A stretch of DNA of 13,444 bases from Pollutimonas sp036675955 (GTDB lineage Bacteria; Pseudomonadota; Gammaproteobacteria; Burkholderiales; Burkholderiaceae_B): positions 1 to 13,444 of the forward strand of contig JAKFDW010000281.1 in assembly GCA_036675955.1 (NCBI GenBank), written 5' to 3'. This document shows, in pieces, positions 6,117 to 13,444 of this stretch. The translations under genes and the position numbers were made by a program. The notes beneath the pieces are model-generated. The model did not search any database, had not been told where the DNA came from, and was given only the letters and a program-made list of their open reading frames with translations. Within the stretch, counting starts at the first letter, position 1, and each line of letters opens with the position of its first letter.

Positions 6117-7316
6117 ATGGCCAATACTACTCCCGCTGATCTGGACACCCTGCTGCAACATACTGGAATCGGTGAATTCGATCCGCATCATGGCGCTGCA
6201 CCGGTTGCCTTGCCCTCGATGCGCACCAGCACAGTCCGTTTCCAGAATCTCGACGCGCTCGAGCGCGCCCAGCGAGCCAAGGCCAAAGGCGAACGCAGCG
6301 TCACCTATGGGCGCGTTGGAATGGATACGCATGCGGCGCTGGAAGACGTCTTTTGCAAGCTGGAGGGCGCCGAGCGCGCATTTCTTGCTTCATCCGGCAT
6401 GGCGGCCATTACGCTGGCATTCTTCAGTACGCTCAATAGTAAAGACCACGTGCTCGTGGCCGATTGCTGCTATGGACCGGTACGCTACCTGGACAAGGTG
6501 GTGCTGGGCCGCATGGATATTCAGGTTTCGTATTCCCGCGCCACCCCTGCCGAACTCGAAGCCCAGCTGCGTCCCAATACGCGGGTGCTGTATGTTGAAT
6601 CACCCGGGTCGCTCCTGTTCGAGATGCTGGATATCCCGGCCCTGGCTGCCTTTGCCCGCAAGCACGGCTTGATTCTGGCTGTGGACAATACCTGGGGATC
6701 GGGTTACATCTACCGGCCGCTGGAGCTCGGTGCAGACATATCCATAGTGGCCGGCACCAAATATGTTGGCGGCCATTCCGATCTGATGCTGGGCGCCGTC
6801 ATGGCCAGGGATCCCGCCTTGGTACAGCGCATCAACGACACGCACTATGCGATGGGGTATTCCATCAGTGCCGATGACGCATGGCTCGCCATACGGGGCG
6901 TCCGCACGCTTCCGATACGCATGCGCCAGACTGCCCAAAACGCCCTGGAAGTCTGCGACTTCTTCAATTCACGTCCCGAGCTCGTGCGCATCTATCATCC
7001 GGCATTGCCCAGCGATCCCGGCCATGCAATATGGCAGCGGGATTGCACCGGGTCCAACGGCATGCTCGCGGTGGAGCTCAAGCTCAATGATGCCGCGGCA
7101 CGCCGCTTTGTCGATGCCTTGACGCTGTTCGGCATCGGATTTTCGTGGGGCGGCTTCGAAAGCCTGGTTCAGCTGGTCGACCACGGCGCACTGAAAGTGC
7201 ACGGCTACTGGGTCCCCAGTGAAAACGCAATCATCCGGCTGCACATAGGGCTGGAATCGCCCCAGGACCTGATCGCCGATTTGCGCCAGGCGCTGGATAG
7301 CGCCGTGGCGGGGTAG
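6117..7316 (+). CDS. metC: Cystathionine beta-lyase
   Basis: PLP-dependent cytoplasmic lyase that cleaves cystathionine to homocysteine, pyruvate and ammonia in methionine synthesis. The 399-residue product is of normal length for the gamma-family of transsulphuration enzymes. Schiff-base Lys215 is in VAGTKYVGGHSD. Asp190 (AVDNTWGSG) pairs with the pyridine nitrogen. Tyr64 and Arg66 (SVTYGRVG) reach the partner subunit's phosphate, Tyr119 (CCYGPV) stacks on PLP, and Arg374 (IIRLHIGLE) would bind the substrate carboxylate. NTWGSGYIYRPLELGAD and the FSWGGFESL segment favour beta-lyase over gamma-synthase or gamma-lyase, though paralogues are hard to split by eye. No strong Shine-Dalgarno precedes the ATG. 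A GATAAT at 6091–6096 may be its -10 element but no good -35 fits. The gene ends 11 bases from the convergent dsbA stop. Confidence 0.93.
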   Translation: MANTTPADLDTLLQHTGIGEFDPHHGAAPVALPSMRTSTVRFQNLDALERAQRAKAKGERSVTYGRVGMDTHAALEDVFCKLEGAERAFLASSGMAAITLAFFSTLNSKDHVLVADCCYGPVRYLDKVVLGRMDIQVSYSRATPAELEAQLRPNTRVLYVESPGSLLFEMLDIPALAAFARKHGLILAVDNTWGSGYIYRPLELGADISIVAGTKYVGGHSDLMLGAVMARDPALVQRINDTHYAMGYSISADDAWLAIRGVRTLPIRMRQTAQNALEVCDFFNSRPELVRIYHPALPSDPGHAIWQRDCTGSNGMLAVELKLNDAAARRFVDALTLFGIGFSWGGFESLVQLVDHGALKVHGYWVPSENAIIRLHIGLESPQDLIADLRQALDSAVAG

Positions 7317-7336
7317 CCGGCTGCCGTTTATTTGTT
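7312..7336 (+). terminator. Possible intrinsic terminator of metC
   Basis: GGTAG (7312–7316) and CTGCC (7321–7325) form a five-pair stem, including one G-U pair, around CCGG. It is followed by the T-rich run GTTTATTTGTT. It overlaps the metC stop codon and the end of the convergent dsbA gene. The stem is short, so the call is tentative. Confidence 0.35.
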
Positions 7337-7957
7337 GACCATCTCGACCAACTTTTGAGCCTGCGTAATAGTAGCCTCGTAGCTGTTGGTCATGGTGGGC
7401 GATGTCACGTACTTGCCGCCCACGGCAATACTGGGTGTTCCTTCGATGTTGTAGGCCTTGGCCAGTTCGTTCGCCCGTGAGACCTTGGACTGGAGGCCGA
7501 AGGAGTTGAATACGTCTTCAAAGGCCTTGCGGTCAACGCCCTTGCTTTCCACCCAATCGGTGATTGCCTTGGCGTCGTAGATGCGCTTGCGTTCGCCATG
7601 AATGGCCTTGAATACTTCAGGGTGCAGGTCGAGCCGGCCGAGGCTTTCAAGCGAGTAGTACAGCTTTTGAAGATCGGCCATGCTGGCATTGAACGCGACC
7701 GGTACCGGCTTGAGCACTACATTTTCCGGGAAAGTCTTGGCCCAGGCCTGGACCATGGGCTCGATGGTATTGCAATGGGGGCAGGTATAGGCGAAAAATT
7801 CCAGCACTTCTATCTTGCCCGTGGTGTCGGACGGTTGGGCTGGCTCGACGGTGACATAGCCCTGGTTAGCCTGGGCATGCGCGGCCGGTACGAAAAGTGC
7901 CCCAGAACCGATGGCAATAAAGGCAACTGTGCGCAGAAGCAGGTTTTTTAACGACAT
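7328..7957 (-). CDS. dsbA: Periplasmic thiol:disulfide oxidoreductase DsbA
   Basis: Periplasmic oxidase that inserts disulphides into exported proteins and is recharged by DsbB. It has 209 residues. A Sec signal peptide is clear: SLKNLLLRT, then a hydrophobic stretch, with cleavage likely after AHA at residue 28. The thioredoxin-fold active site CPHC is Cys59–Cys62 in FFAYTCPHCNTIEP, with the CPH dipeptide context of DsbA proper. The cis-proline is Pro175 in IEGTPSIAVGGKYV. The helical insert lies between. It is the last gene of a leftward series after argS and the SPOR protein, with 83 bases between its start and the SPOR stop, so it may have its own promoter. Only a weak GGA lies upstream of the ATG. 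The family call is firm. Confidence 0.95.
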   Translation of the reverse strand: MSLKNLLLRTVAFIAIGSGALFVPAAHAQANQGYVTVEPAQPSDTTGKIEVLEFFAYTCPHCNTIEPMVQAWAKTFPENVVLKPVPVAFNASMADLQKLYYSLESLGRLDLHPEVFKAIHGERKRIYDAKAITDWVESKGVDRKAFEDVFNSFGLQSKVSRANELAKAYNIEGTPSIAVGGKYVTSPTMTNSYEATITQAQKLVEMVNK

Positions 7958-8040
7958 ATATTTGATTTCCAGAACAATACAAGTTCACATAAGACTGGCG
8001 CGGCAAGTAAAAGTTCATGCTCGCCAGGCCATAGGCCGGT

Positions 8041-8718
8041 TTACTGCCGTATTACGGATGATTCGATTTTTTCTTCGCCCAATCGCGCCCGCGAGCGGTT
8101 CATTTCGTCGATGCCCTTGAACGGGCCCACGCGCACGCGATTGATCGTAGAGCCATTGACTTGTGCCTTGTGCACCTGGACAGGCAGGCCCATCAGCAGT
8201 ATCTGGGCTTTGACGGCTTCGGCATCGCCTTCAGACCTGAACGCGCCCGCCTGCAAAAAGTAGGTCGTCTGGCTGTTGGCTGGAGGAGGCGCTTCGGTGC
8301 CTGGTGCAGGTTTGGCCGCACTGGCCGGCTTGGCGGGTTGCTCGGTCTTGCCCAGGCTGGCTATAAGGTTGCCCAGGCTGTCGGGCGCAGGAGATGGGGC
8401 AGGGCGCGGCACGCCGTCGGGAGGCTGCATGCCCGGCAATGGCACCGGCGCGGTGTCGGTCGGGCCGGAGGGCGTAACGCCTGCTGCGCCGCTCTTGCCG
8501 TACAGGCCCAGGTTGGGATCAGGAGCATCGCGTACGTCGGGCAATAATATCTTGGCGGGATCGCGACTGGCCTTGTCCACAAAAGGCATGGGAACCTGGG
8601 TGACGAACAGCGCCACGGCCACGGCCGCGGCCAGGCCCAATATAAGGCCTACCAGCACCCCGAACAAGGTGCTGCCGCCTGACTTCGAACTGGATGTTTT
8701 GCGACTGTTGCGGGCCAT
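8041..8718 (-). CDS. SPOR-domain inner-membrane protein, FtsN-like
   Basis: Bitopic membrane protein of 225 residues likely to bind denuded septal peptidoglycan. A short basic cytoplasmic N-terminus (MARNSRKTSSSK) precedes one transmembrane helix (about 17–41). A long Pro/Ala/Ser-rich periplasmic linker follows (about 80–148) and then a C-terminal SPOR domain (about 151–223), with the family marks YFLQAGAF and NRVRVGPF. This layout is that of FtsN or of other SPOR proteins such as DedD; sequence alone does not decide which. The gene begins only 8 bases after argS, and the nearest Shine-Dalgarno-like AAAGG lies inside the argS 3' end, which suggests translational coupling. A downstream dsbA completes a conserved-looking block. 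Confidence 0.88.
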   Translation of the reverse strand: MARNSRKTSSSKSGGSTLFGVLVGLILGLAAAVAVALFVTQVPMPFVDKASRDPAKILLPDVRDAPDPNLGLYGKSGAAGVTPSGPTDTAPVPLPGMQPPDGVPRPAPSPAPDSLGNLIASLGKTEQPAKPASAAKPAPGTEAPPPANSQTTYFLQAGAFRSEGDAEAVKAQILLMGLPVQVHKAQVNGSTINRVRVGPFKGIDEMNRSRARLGEEKIESSVIRQ

Positions 8719-8726
8719 AAAGGGTG

Positions 8727-10412
8727 TTACATCCTTTCAGGGGCTGAGACCCCAAGTAGTTCAAGGCCGCCGGCAATGACTTGCCGGGCAGCGTGGGCGA
8801 GCCGCAGGCGGGCAAGCTTGAGCTCGTTATCGTCCACCAGCACCCGCTCGGCGTTGTACCAAGCATGGAAATCGGCGGCGCAATCGCGCAGCCAGAACGC
8901 CAGATGGTGGGGCGCGAGTTCCTGAGCCGCCAAGGCAAGTGTGTTGGGATATTCGGCAAGGCGCTGCATCAGTGCGAATTCGGTCGGTGCCACCAGTTTG
9001 TCGACGGGCGCCGAGGCGACCTGGTCTGCCAATGGCGCGGACTGGACCAGCATGGAGCAGATCCGCGCGTGCGCATACTGGATATAGTACACCGGGTTCT
9101 CTTCGCTCTTGGACAAAGCCAGGTCGATGTCGAAGACGAATTCGGAGTCGGCGCGCCGCTGGCTAAGAAAGAATCGTACCGCATCCTGGCCCACCCAGTC
9201 GATAAGATCGCGCATGGTGACGTAGCTGCCGGCGCGCTTGGAAATCTTGACTTCCGCTCCCTCGCGCACGACTTTGACCATCTTGTGGAGAACATAGGCA
9301 GGATAGTCTTTCGGAATGCCCGCTTCCAGCGCCTGCAAGCCCGCACGCACCCGGGCAATGGTGCCGTGATGGTCGGTACCCTGGATGTTGATGGCGCGGT
9401 GAAAACCTCTTTCCCATTTGGTGACGTGGTAGGCCACGTCGGGGACAAAATAGGTATAGCCGCCTTCCGACTTGCGCATCACGCGGTCTTTATCGTCGCC
9501 CGTGCCGAGCTCGGTCGTGCGCAGCCATAGCGCGCCTTCGCTTTCGTAGGTGTGGCCGGCGTCGATAAGCGCCTGCACCGTCTTCTCGACACGTCCGCTG
9601 GTGTACAGCGAGCTTTCCAGATAATAGTTGTCGAACCTGAGGCCGAACGCCTGCAGGTCGAGATCTTGCTCGCGGCGCAAATACGCGACGGCGAACGAAC
9701 GGACGTCATCCAGGCTGTCAAGATTCTTGGAGGCCACCACGGCCGTCCCGTCGGTGCCGACTACCGATGCGCCCGCCTGAAAGTCGCGCGCGATATCCAT
9801 GATGTAGTCGCCTTTGTACCCGTCGGCGGGAAATTCGGGCGAATCGGGGGCGATGCCCCTGGCGCGCGCCTGCACGCTGATGGCCAGGTTGTCGATTTGA
9901 TTGCCCGCGTCGTTGTAGTAGAACTCGCGAGTGACGTCGTAGCCTTGCGATGTAAACAGGCGGCACATCGAGTCACCCAGCGCGGCCTGGCGCGAGTGCC
10001 CCACATGCAGGGGACCGGTCGGGTTGGCGGATACGAATTCCACCATCAGTTTTTCGTGGTTGGGCTCGCGGTGGCCGAACCGGCTGCCTTCTTGCGTGAT
10101 GGCGTGCAGCACGGCTTGCCGTGCCGCCGCGGACAGCCTGAAATTGATGAAGCCGGGCCCGGCGATTTCCGCCGAACTGATCAGTGACTCTGTGGCCGTG
10201 TCGGCCAGCAGTGCCGAGACGATTTGCTGGGCCAGCTCGCGCGGATTGCGCCTGAACGCCTTGGCCAGCTGCATGGCGATATTGCACGCAATATCGCCAT
10301 GGGCGGCGACTTTGGGACGCTCAAGCAGAACAGCCGGGGCGGCGTCGGGCAGGACATTGCCCACGACGGCCTTTATCAGCGAGATAAGTTGTTGTTGTTG
10401 CCCAGGAAGCAT
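8727..10412 (-). CDS. argS: Arginyl-tRNA synthetase
   Basis: Class I aminoacyl-tRNA synthetase that charges tRNA-Arg in the cytoplasm, needing the tRNA itself for amino-acid activation. The 561-residue product matches the family. The N-terminal Add-1 domain (about 1–115) contains RPKVAAHGDIACNIAMQLAK. The HIGH motif is HVGH (136–139) in ANPTGPLHVGH. The KMSKS equivalent is KISKRAG (389–395). The DALR anticodon-binding domain spans about 440–561 (YYIQYAHARICSM onwards) and ends in GLELLGVSAPERM. I chose the ATG at 10412 because MLPGQQQQLISLI matches the usual N-terminus of the family in this group. An upstream in-frame TTG at 10493 would add 27 residues with no family resemblance. No clear Shine-Dalgarno precedes the ATG. 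It leads the argS–SPOR set and lies 169 bases downstream of the RHS gene. Confidence 0.96.
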   Translation of the reverse strand: MLPGQQQQLISLIKAVVGNVLPDAAPAVLLERPKVAAHGDIACNIAMQLAKAFRRNPRELAQQIVSALLADTATESLISSAEIAGPGFINFRLSAAARQAVLHAITQEGSRFGHREPNHEKLMVEFVSANPTGPLHVGHSRQAALGDSMCRLFTSQGYDVTREFYYNDAGNQIDNLAISVQARARGIAPDSPEFPADGYKGDYIMDIARDFQAGASVVGTDGTAVVASKNLDSLDDVRSFAVAYLRREQDLDLQAFGLRFDNYYLESSLYTSGRVEKTVQALIDAGHTYESEGALWLRTTELGTGDDKDRVMRKSEGGYTYFVPDVAYHVTKWERGFHRAINIQGTDHHGTIARVRAGLQALEAGIPKDYPAYVLHKMVKVVREGAEVKISKRAGSYVTMRDLIDWVGQDAVRFFLSQRRADSEFVFDIDLALSKSEENPVYYIQYAHARICSMLVQSAPLADQVASAPVDKLVAPTEFALMQRLAEYPNTLALAAQELAPHHLAFWLRDCAADFHAWYNAERVLVDDNELKLARLRLAHAARQVIAGGLELLGVSAPERM

Positions 10413-10581
10413 AAGACGTAGTAATCGAAAAGAGAGGTGCAAAGCCCGTGCAGGGCATGGTCGGTCGCTATGAGTAACGCCGAAAAGACGCAAAACGCCG
10501 GGAAGGGCTAAATGATAGCGTGATTTCCCCGGGGCTGCGTGGCAGGCTTGCCGCGTCCCGAATCAATATGGGGGTGCCGAC
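10413..10581. other. argS: Intergenic region between the RHS gene and argS
   Basis: This 169-base gap holds no convincing gene. On the minus strand TATCAT (10512–10517) is a good -10 candidate for argS but lacks a matching -35. CCCCGGGG (10527–10534) is palindromic. An eight-pair hairpin with two G-T pairs (10537–10540 and 10541–10544 with 10549–10556) could form on the plus strand; it has mismatches on the minus strand and no U-tract. No immunity gene for the upstream RHS toxin is seen here. Confidence 0.5.
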
Positions 10582-11577
10582 TTAGACGGGGACTGCCTGC
10601 CAACCCAGTTCATCGTGCAGCCATTGCGCATAACCGGTCATGTCCACCGTACCCACTTCGCTGGTATTCAGGGCGCGCCAGTTTTCGGGCCGGGCGATCA
10701 TGGGTTCGGTCGCGGCTCGTTGGGTACGACCCAGTTGCGCATGATGGTCCTGGTAGTCCAGCAGCAACGAACCGTTGGCCCCGTTGATGCGGCGGTCGCC
10801 GTCCTGCAGCGAGCGGGCGATGGAAGAACGCGCATCGTGCAGTATGGGGTCGGTGATTTCACGGTCGTTTTCCGGCAGGGTGTCGAAGCGCAATGAGGCG
10901 GCGCGCGCCTGCCAGAGCATCCAGTTAAGCGTCACGTCGGCCAGGTCTCCGCGTACAGAGGATTGCCCGTCATCCGTGCGCGTGGCGCCTCCGCCGATGT
11001 CGGCATGCGCACCGATGAAGGGCGCCTCGACAATGTTGTAGCCCCCGGCATCGCCAGCGATGGTCAAGGGAAACAGCCAGCGCCGCTCATGCAGAGCGAC
11101 GGCGTGCGCCACCCATTCCCAGGCCGGTGCAATGGTGAGGTCGAAACTGCCGTTGTGTGAACCCCCGATGCCGAATTGCGCCACGGTATCGAACAGGCCC
11201 ATGAAACGCAAGTCGACGCAGGCGGACACGGTAGGCCTGGAAGCAGCGCTGTAGGAGAATAGCCCGTTGCGCGTATGCTGATTGATCATGTTGCCGAAGT
11301 GCCGGGCAAGCGCAGCGCCGCGGGAGTAGCCGATGATGTCTATAGGCAGGCGCTCGCTGCGCCTGCCGGCATGCTCCAGCGCATTGAGCAGGGACTGCCA
11401 CTGGTTTTCGATTATTTGCGGCGCGTCCCAGCCCGTTGCGCCGTCCCAGTCAAGGTACATGGAATTACCGGGCCCCGTATGGTAGTAGACCGGTCCGTCG
11501 TTGTAGGCCTGGCTGAGTTTCCAGACATTGCTGAGCGTTTCGGGGCCATTTCGCGTGCCGTCAAAGGCGAACAGCAC
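10582..11577 (-). other. DUF2235/Tle1-like alpha/beta-hydrolase effector domain
   Basis: Region after the DPLGL motif. It encodes the FDGT start motif, the G-Y-S-R-G nucleophile elbow (Ser codon 11323–11325), the FDTV Asp (11188–11190), the AHADIGGG His (11005–11007) and the family's following segment LADVTLNWMLWQA. All catalytic positions are intact, so the domain is predicted active. Confidence 0.82.
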
Positions 11578-13444
11578 CAGCCCCAACGGATCGACATATC
11601 GGCGCGGCTGCTGGTCGGCATAGCCGAATGCCTGGTTGCCGGGTATGGGGCCCAAGGGATCGGGCTCGAGATACTGTCCGGCTTCGGGCAGATAGGTGCG
11701 CAACACATTATCGTGCCAGCCCGTGGCGCTATCGAACACCTGGCCGGGCAGGCGCAGGTCCAGCGCAAGGTCGCCGGCCAGGCGCGTGGCGGCGCCGGTG
11801 GGGCTATAGCTGGCCAGCCAGCGCAATGCTTGCCGGGCGTCGGTCACCATACGCGGCGCGCCGAGAAAATCGGCATGGATGGCGAAAAGCTGTGCGGGGC
11901 CGGCGCCCGGATAGTCAATGAAGCCGACCGGCACATGGTGGGCATAGATGTAGCGCCGCGTGATGTCGAGCGCGCCCTCGAGGTTAGAGCCTGTCCGGGC
12001 CTTGCGAGGGCGGGACTCGGCGACCAACTGGCTGTTCAAGTAGAAATAGTGGATGGCGCCATCTTCGACTTGCTGGACGATGCGGTGGCCAAAGGCATTG
12101 TGCCGATAGCGGGCTAGCGTCTTGCCCTGGCGATGCACGGCGGCAAGGCGGCGGTTGGGGCCGTACTCTAGCGTGGCGTCGCCGAACATCAGGGGCAGGC
12201 CGGACGCATCGCGGCGCAAAGACGGCTTGTGCGTGGCGCCGTTACGCCGGCTGGCTGCCAGCGATCCATCGTCGTTCCAGGCATACCAGAGGCTTGTTGT
12301 GCCGGCGGTGGCCGCGGTTGGATCAGGTATGGGCCCGGCCTGGGCGCCGACAAGCCGGGAATTCGCATCATAGGCGTAGCGCCAGCTTATATTGGGATTT
12401 TGTCCCGCAATACTGTGCTGCTCGTGCACCAGGCGGCCATGCTTGTCGTAGCCGTGGGCCAGGGACCATATCGCTTTGCTGCCTTGGTAAACATCCAGTT
12501 GGCGTGCTTGTCCTTGATGATCGGTAACCGTATTCAGGCACAGGCCGTTGCCATAGCAGTAGCCAGGCTTTCCCGCTGTGCTTTCCATGACGGTATGCTC
12601 CCGCCCTTGAGTATCGTGCCAGATGATGCCCAGAAGCCGGCCGCTGTTGCCCCAGCGATATGCCAGCGAGCCGCCTTCGGGCAAGTGATGCAATGTCATG
12701 CGATTTTGCGCGTCGTACTCGAAGGCTTCGGTGTAGCGCAGCGCTGTGGCCGCAAAGGCGCCCGCGCGTTCAAGGCTGCGGCGGATCAGCCGGCCGCGGC
12801 GATCGTATTGACGCGATTCCGTTTCATTGGGGTGGCCGATATGCATCAATCGGTTGCCGCGCCACCGCAGGGTCGTCTCATGCGTACCGTTTTTGTTGCT
12901 TTCGATGAGCCGAACGGGACGTTGCAGGGCATCGTATTGGTATTGCACCTGGTCTGCGTTGGCCCAAAGACGCTGCGCCGGCAAGGACTGATTGTTATAG
13001 ACGATGCGCTCGGTGCCCGTGGAATTTGAATGCCAGGAAGAGCTGTTGCCGTTCGGCCCATATTGCAGGACTAGGCCGGGCCAGCCGCTGGTGTGGGGTT
13101 GCAGCTTTCGGATGACGCCCCCGGCGTCGCGCTGAATGCGTGTGCCGTTGACGGCGGCCAGCCGCCCGTCGTGATCGTAGCGTGCCGTGCTGCCGGCTGC
13201 AGCGCAGCCTGGACATCGAGCCCCTTCCACGCTGGTGAGCACGTAGCGGCCGCCCTTTATTGACGTTTCAAAACGGGTCTCTTCCTGGCGGGCATTCGTG
13301 ACCACAGTGAGTCCGGTTTGCTGCGGCGTGGCTCGCCGTACGTAGCGGACGCTGATTTTATCGAGCTGGCTTGCCGGCGCGCCGCGCACGGACAGCACGG
13401 CACGGGCCTGGGCATCGTAGCCCCAGGTATTGTCGCGGCTTGCC
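10582..13444 (-). CDS. RHS-repeat protein with C-terminal DUF2235/Tle1-type hydrolase domain, 5' end outside window
   Basis: Large polymorphic-toxin-like protein; 953 C-terminal residues are visible and the frame stays open to the right edge. A GTG at 13398 is internal, since RHS-like sequence (NTWGYDAQARA) continues upstream of it. Numbering from that GTG, RHS/YD repeats fill about 70–560 (YDHDGRL, YDALQRP, YDRRGRL, YDAQNRM, YDKHGRL, YDANSRL). The RHS core closes with YLEPDPLG (577–583) and YVDPLGL (601–607), the self-cleavage-type boundary. The last 331 residues form an alpha/beta-hydrolase: FAFDGTRNG (610–618), nucleophile Ser692 in GYSRGAA, Asp737 in FMGLFDTV and His798 in FIGAHADIGGGA. 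These are DUF2235/Tle1 phospholipase signatures. Expected action is membrane-lipid hydrolysis in a competitor after delivery. The delivery route (type VI secretion or another) is not visible. Confidence 0.9.
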   Translation of the reverse strand, partial: ASRDNTWGYDAQARAVLSVRGAPASQLDKISVRYVRRATPQQTGLTVVTNARQEETRFETSIKGGRYVLTSVEGARCPGCAAAGSTARYDHDGRLAAVNGTRIQRDAGGVIRKLQPHTSGWPGLVLQYGPNGNSSSWHSNSTGTERIVYNNQSLPAQRLWANADQVQYQYDALQRPVRLIESNKNGTHETTLRWRGNRLMHIGHPNETESRQYDRRGRLIRRSLERAGAFAATALRYTEAFEYDAQNRMTLHHLPEGGSLAYRWGNSGRLLGIIWHDTQGREHTVMESTAGKPGYCYGNGLCLNTVTDHQGQARQLDVYQGSKAIWSLAHGYDKHGRLVHEQHSIAGQNPNISWRYAYDANSRLVGAQAGPIPDPTAATAGTTSLWYAWNDDGSLAASRRNGATHKPSLRRDASGLPLMFGDATLEYGPNRRLAAVHRQGKTLARYRHNAFGHRIVQQVEDGAIHYFYLNSQLVAESRPRKARTGSNLEGALDITRRYIYAHHVPVGFIDYPGAGPAQLFAIHADFLGAPRMVTDARQALRWLASYSPTGAATRLAGDLALDLRLPGQVFDSATGWHDNVLRTYLPEAGQYLEPDPLGPIPGNQAFGYADQQPRRYVDPLGLVLFAFDGTRNGPETLSNVWKLSQAYNDGPVYYHTGPGNSMYLDWDGATGWDAPQIIENQWQSLLNALEHAGRRSERLPIDIIGYSRGAALARHFGNMINQHTRNGLFSYSAASRPTVSACVDLRFMGLFDTVAQFGIGGSHNGSFDLTIAPAWEWVAHAVALHERRWLFPLTIAGDAGGYNIVEAPFIGAHADIGGGATRTDDGQSSVRGDLADVTLNWMLWQARAASLRFDTLPENDREITDPILHDARSSIARSLQDGDRRINGANGSLLLDYQDHHAQLGRTQRAATEPMIARPENWRALNTSEVGTVDMTGYAQWLHDELGWQAVPV
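11578..11592 (-). other. DPLGL boundary motif between RHS core and effector domain
   Basis: Codons for DPLGL mark the end of the RHS-associated core. In studied RHS proteins an Asp-Pro-x-Gly motif pair here forms an aspartyl-protease site that cuts off the C-terminal toxin inside the beta-cocoon. A companion DPLG is present 23 residues earlier. Cleavage here is inferred from the family. Confidence 0.65.

Noticed and set aside
8027..8037. GGCC-ATA-GGCC inverted repeat between the SPOR gene and dsbA as a terminator
   Set aside because: It has only four pairs around a three-base loop and no U-tract, so it is too weak to support.
10413..10493. Upstream TTG start for argS
   Set aside because: The 27 added residues do not look like an ArgS N-terminus; family members begin at the MLPGQQQQ-type segment.
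10539..10787. Small plus-strand frame of 82 codons at the RHS/argS junction, considered as immunity gene
   Set aside because: It mostly overlaps the hydrolase-domain coding sequence in antisense. Its Arg/Pro-rich translation has no membrane segment or signal peptide.
11275..13029. Plus-strand frames of 280 and 266 codons opposite the RHS gene, considered as an immunity gene
   Set aside because: Both lie wholly antisense to the RHS core and effector domain, lack start signals and resemble no immunity family.
13396..13398. GTG as the start of the RHS gene
   Set aside because: The frame continues upstream with RHS-like residues to the window edge, so the true start is outside.

Overview
The window reads as chromosomal DNA of a GC-rich betaproteobacterium, most likely Burkholderiales and perhaps Alcaligenaceae (Bordetella/Achromobacter-like). 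This rests on gene order and protein style: a leucine-catabolism cluster carrying aceK, an argS–SPOR–dsbA block, and a 561-residue ArgS. The genus is inference. I see no rRNA, tRNA, CRISPR array or insertion sequence.

Left block, positions 1–5408, is a branched-chain (leucine/isovalerate) catabolic locus. A LiuR-like MerR regulator, isovaleryl-CoA dehydrogenase (ivd), isocitrate dehydrogenase kinase/phosphatase (aceK) and an acetyl-CoA acetyltransferase cut by the left edge all read leftward. aceK and the thiolase overlap by 8 bases. A metallo-beta-lactamase-fold hydrolase reads rightward, divergent from the regulator. Two near-identical palindromes of the TTTACGTTAACGTAAA type lie in the ivd promoter and in the regulator/hydrolase divergent region. 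They tie the whole block to one regulator. The likely logic is that leucine-derived acyl-CoAs are oxidised to acetyl-CoA while AceK sets the split between the TCA cycle and the glyoxylate shunt.

Middle block, 5421–7316, holds a LysE/RhtB-type exporter (leftward) and cystathionine beta-lyase metC (rightward), divergent from each other. Each converges on its outer neighbour with only 11–12 bases between stop codons.

Right-middle block, 7328–10412, is a leftward set: argS, a FtsN-like SPOR-domain membrane protein 8 bases downstream, and then dsbA.

Right block, 10582 to the right edge, is the C-terminal 953 codons of a leftward RHS-repeat protein whose start lies outside the window. Its RHS core ends in a DPLGL motif. 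It is fused to a roughly 331-residue alpha/beta-hydrolase domain of the DUF2235/Tle1 phospholipase type, with a visible Ser/Asp/His triad. This looks like a polymorphic toxin or contact-dependent effector. No cognate immunity gene lies between it and argS, which is the most unusual point in the window.
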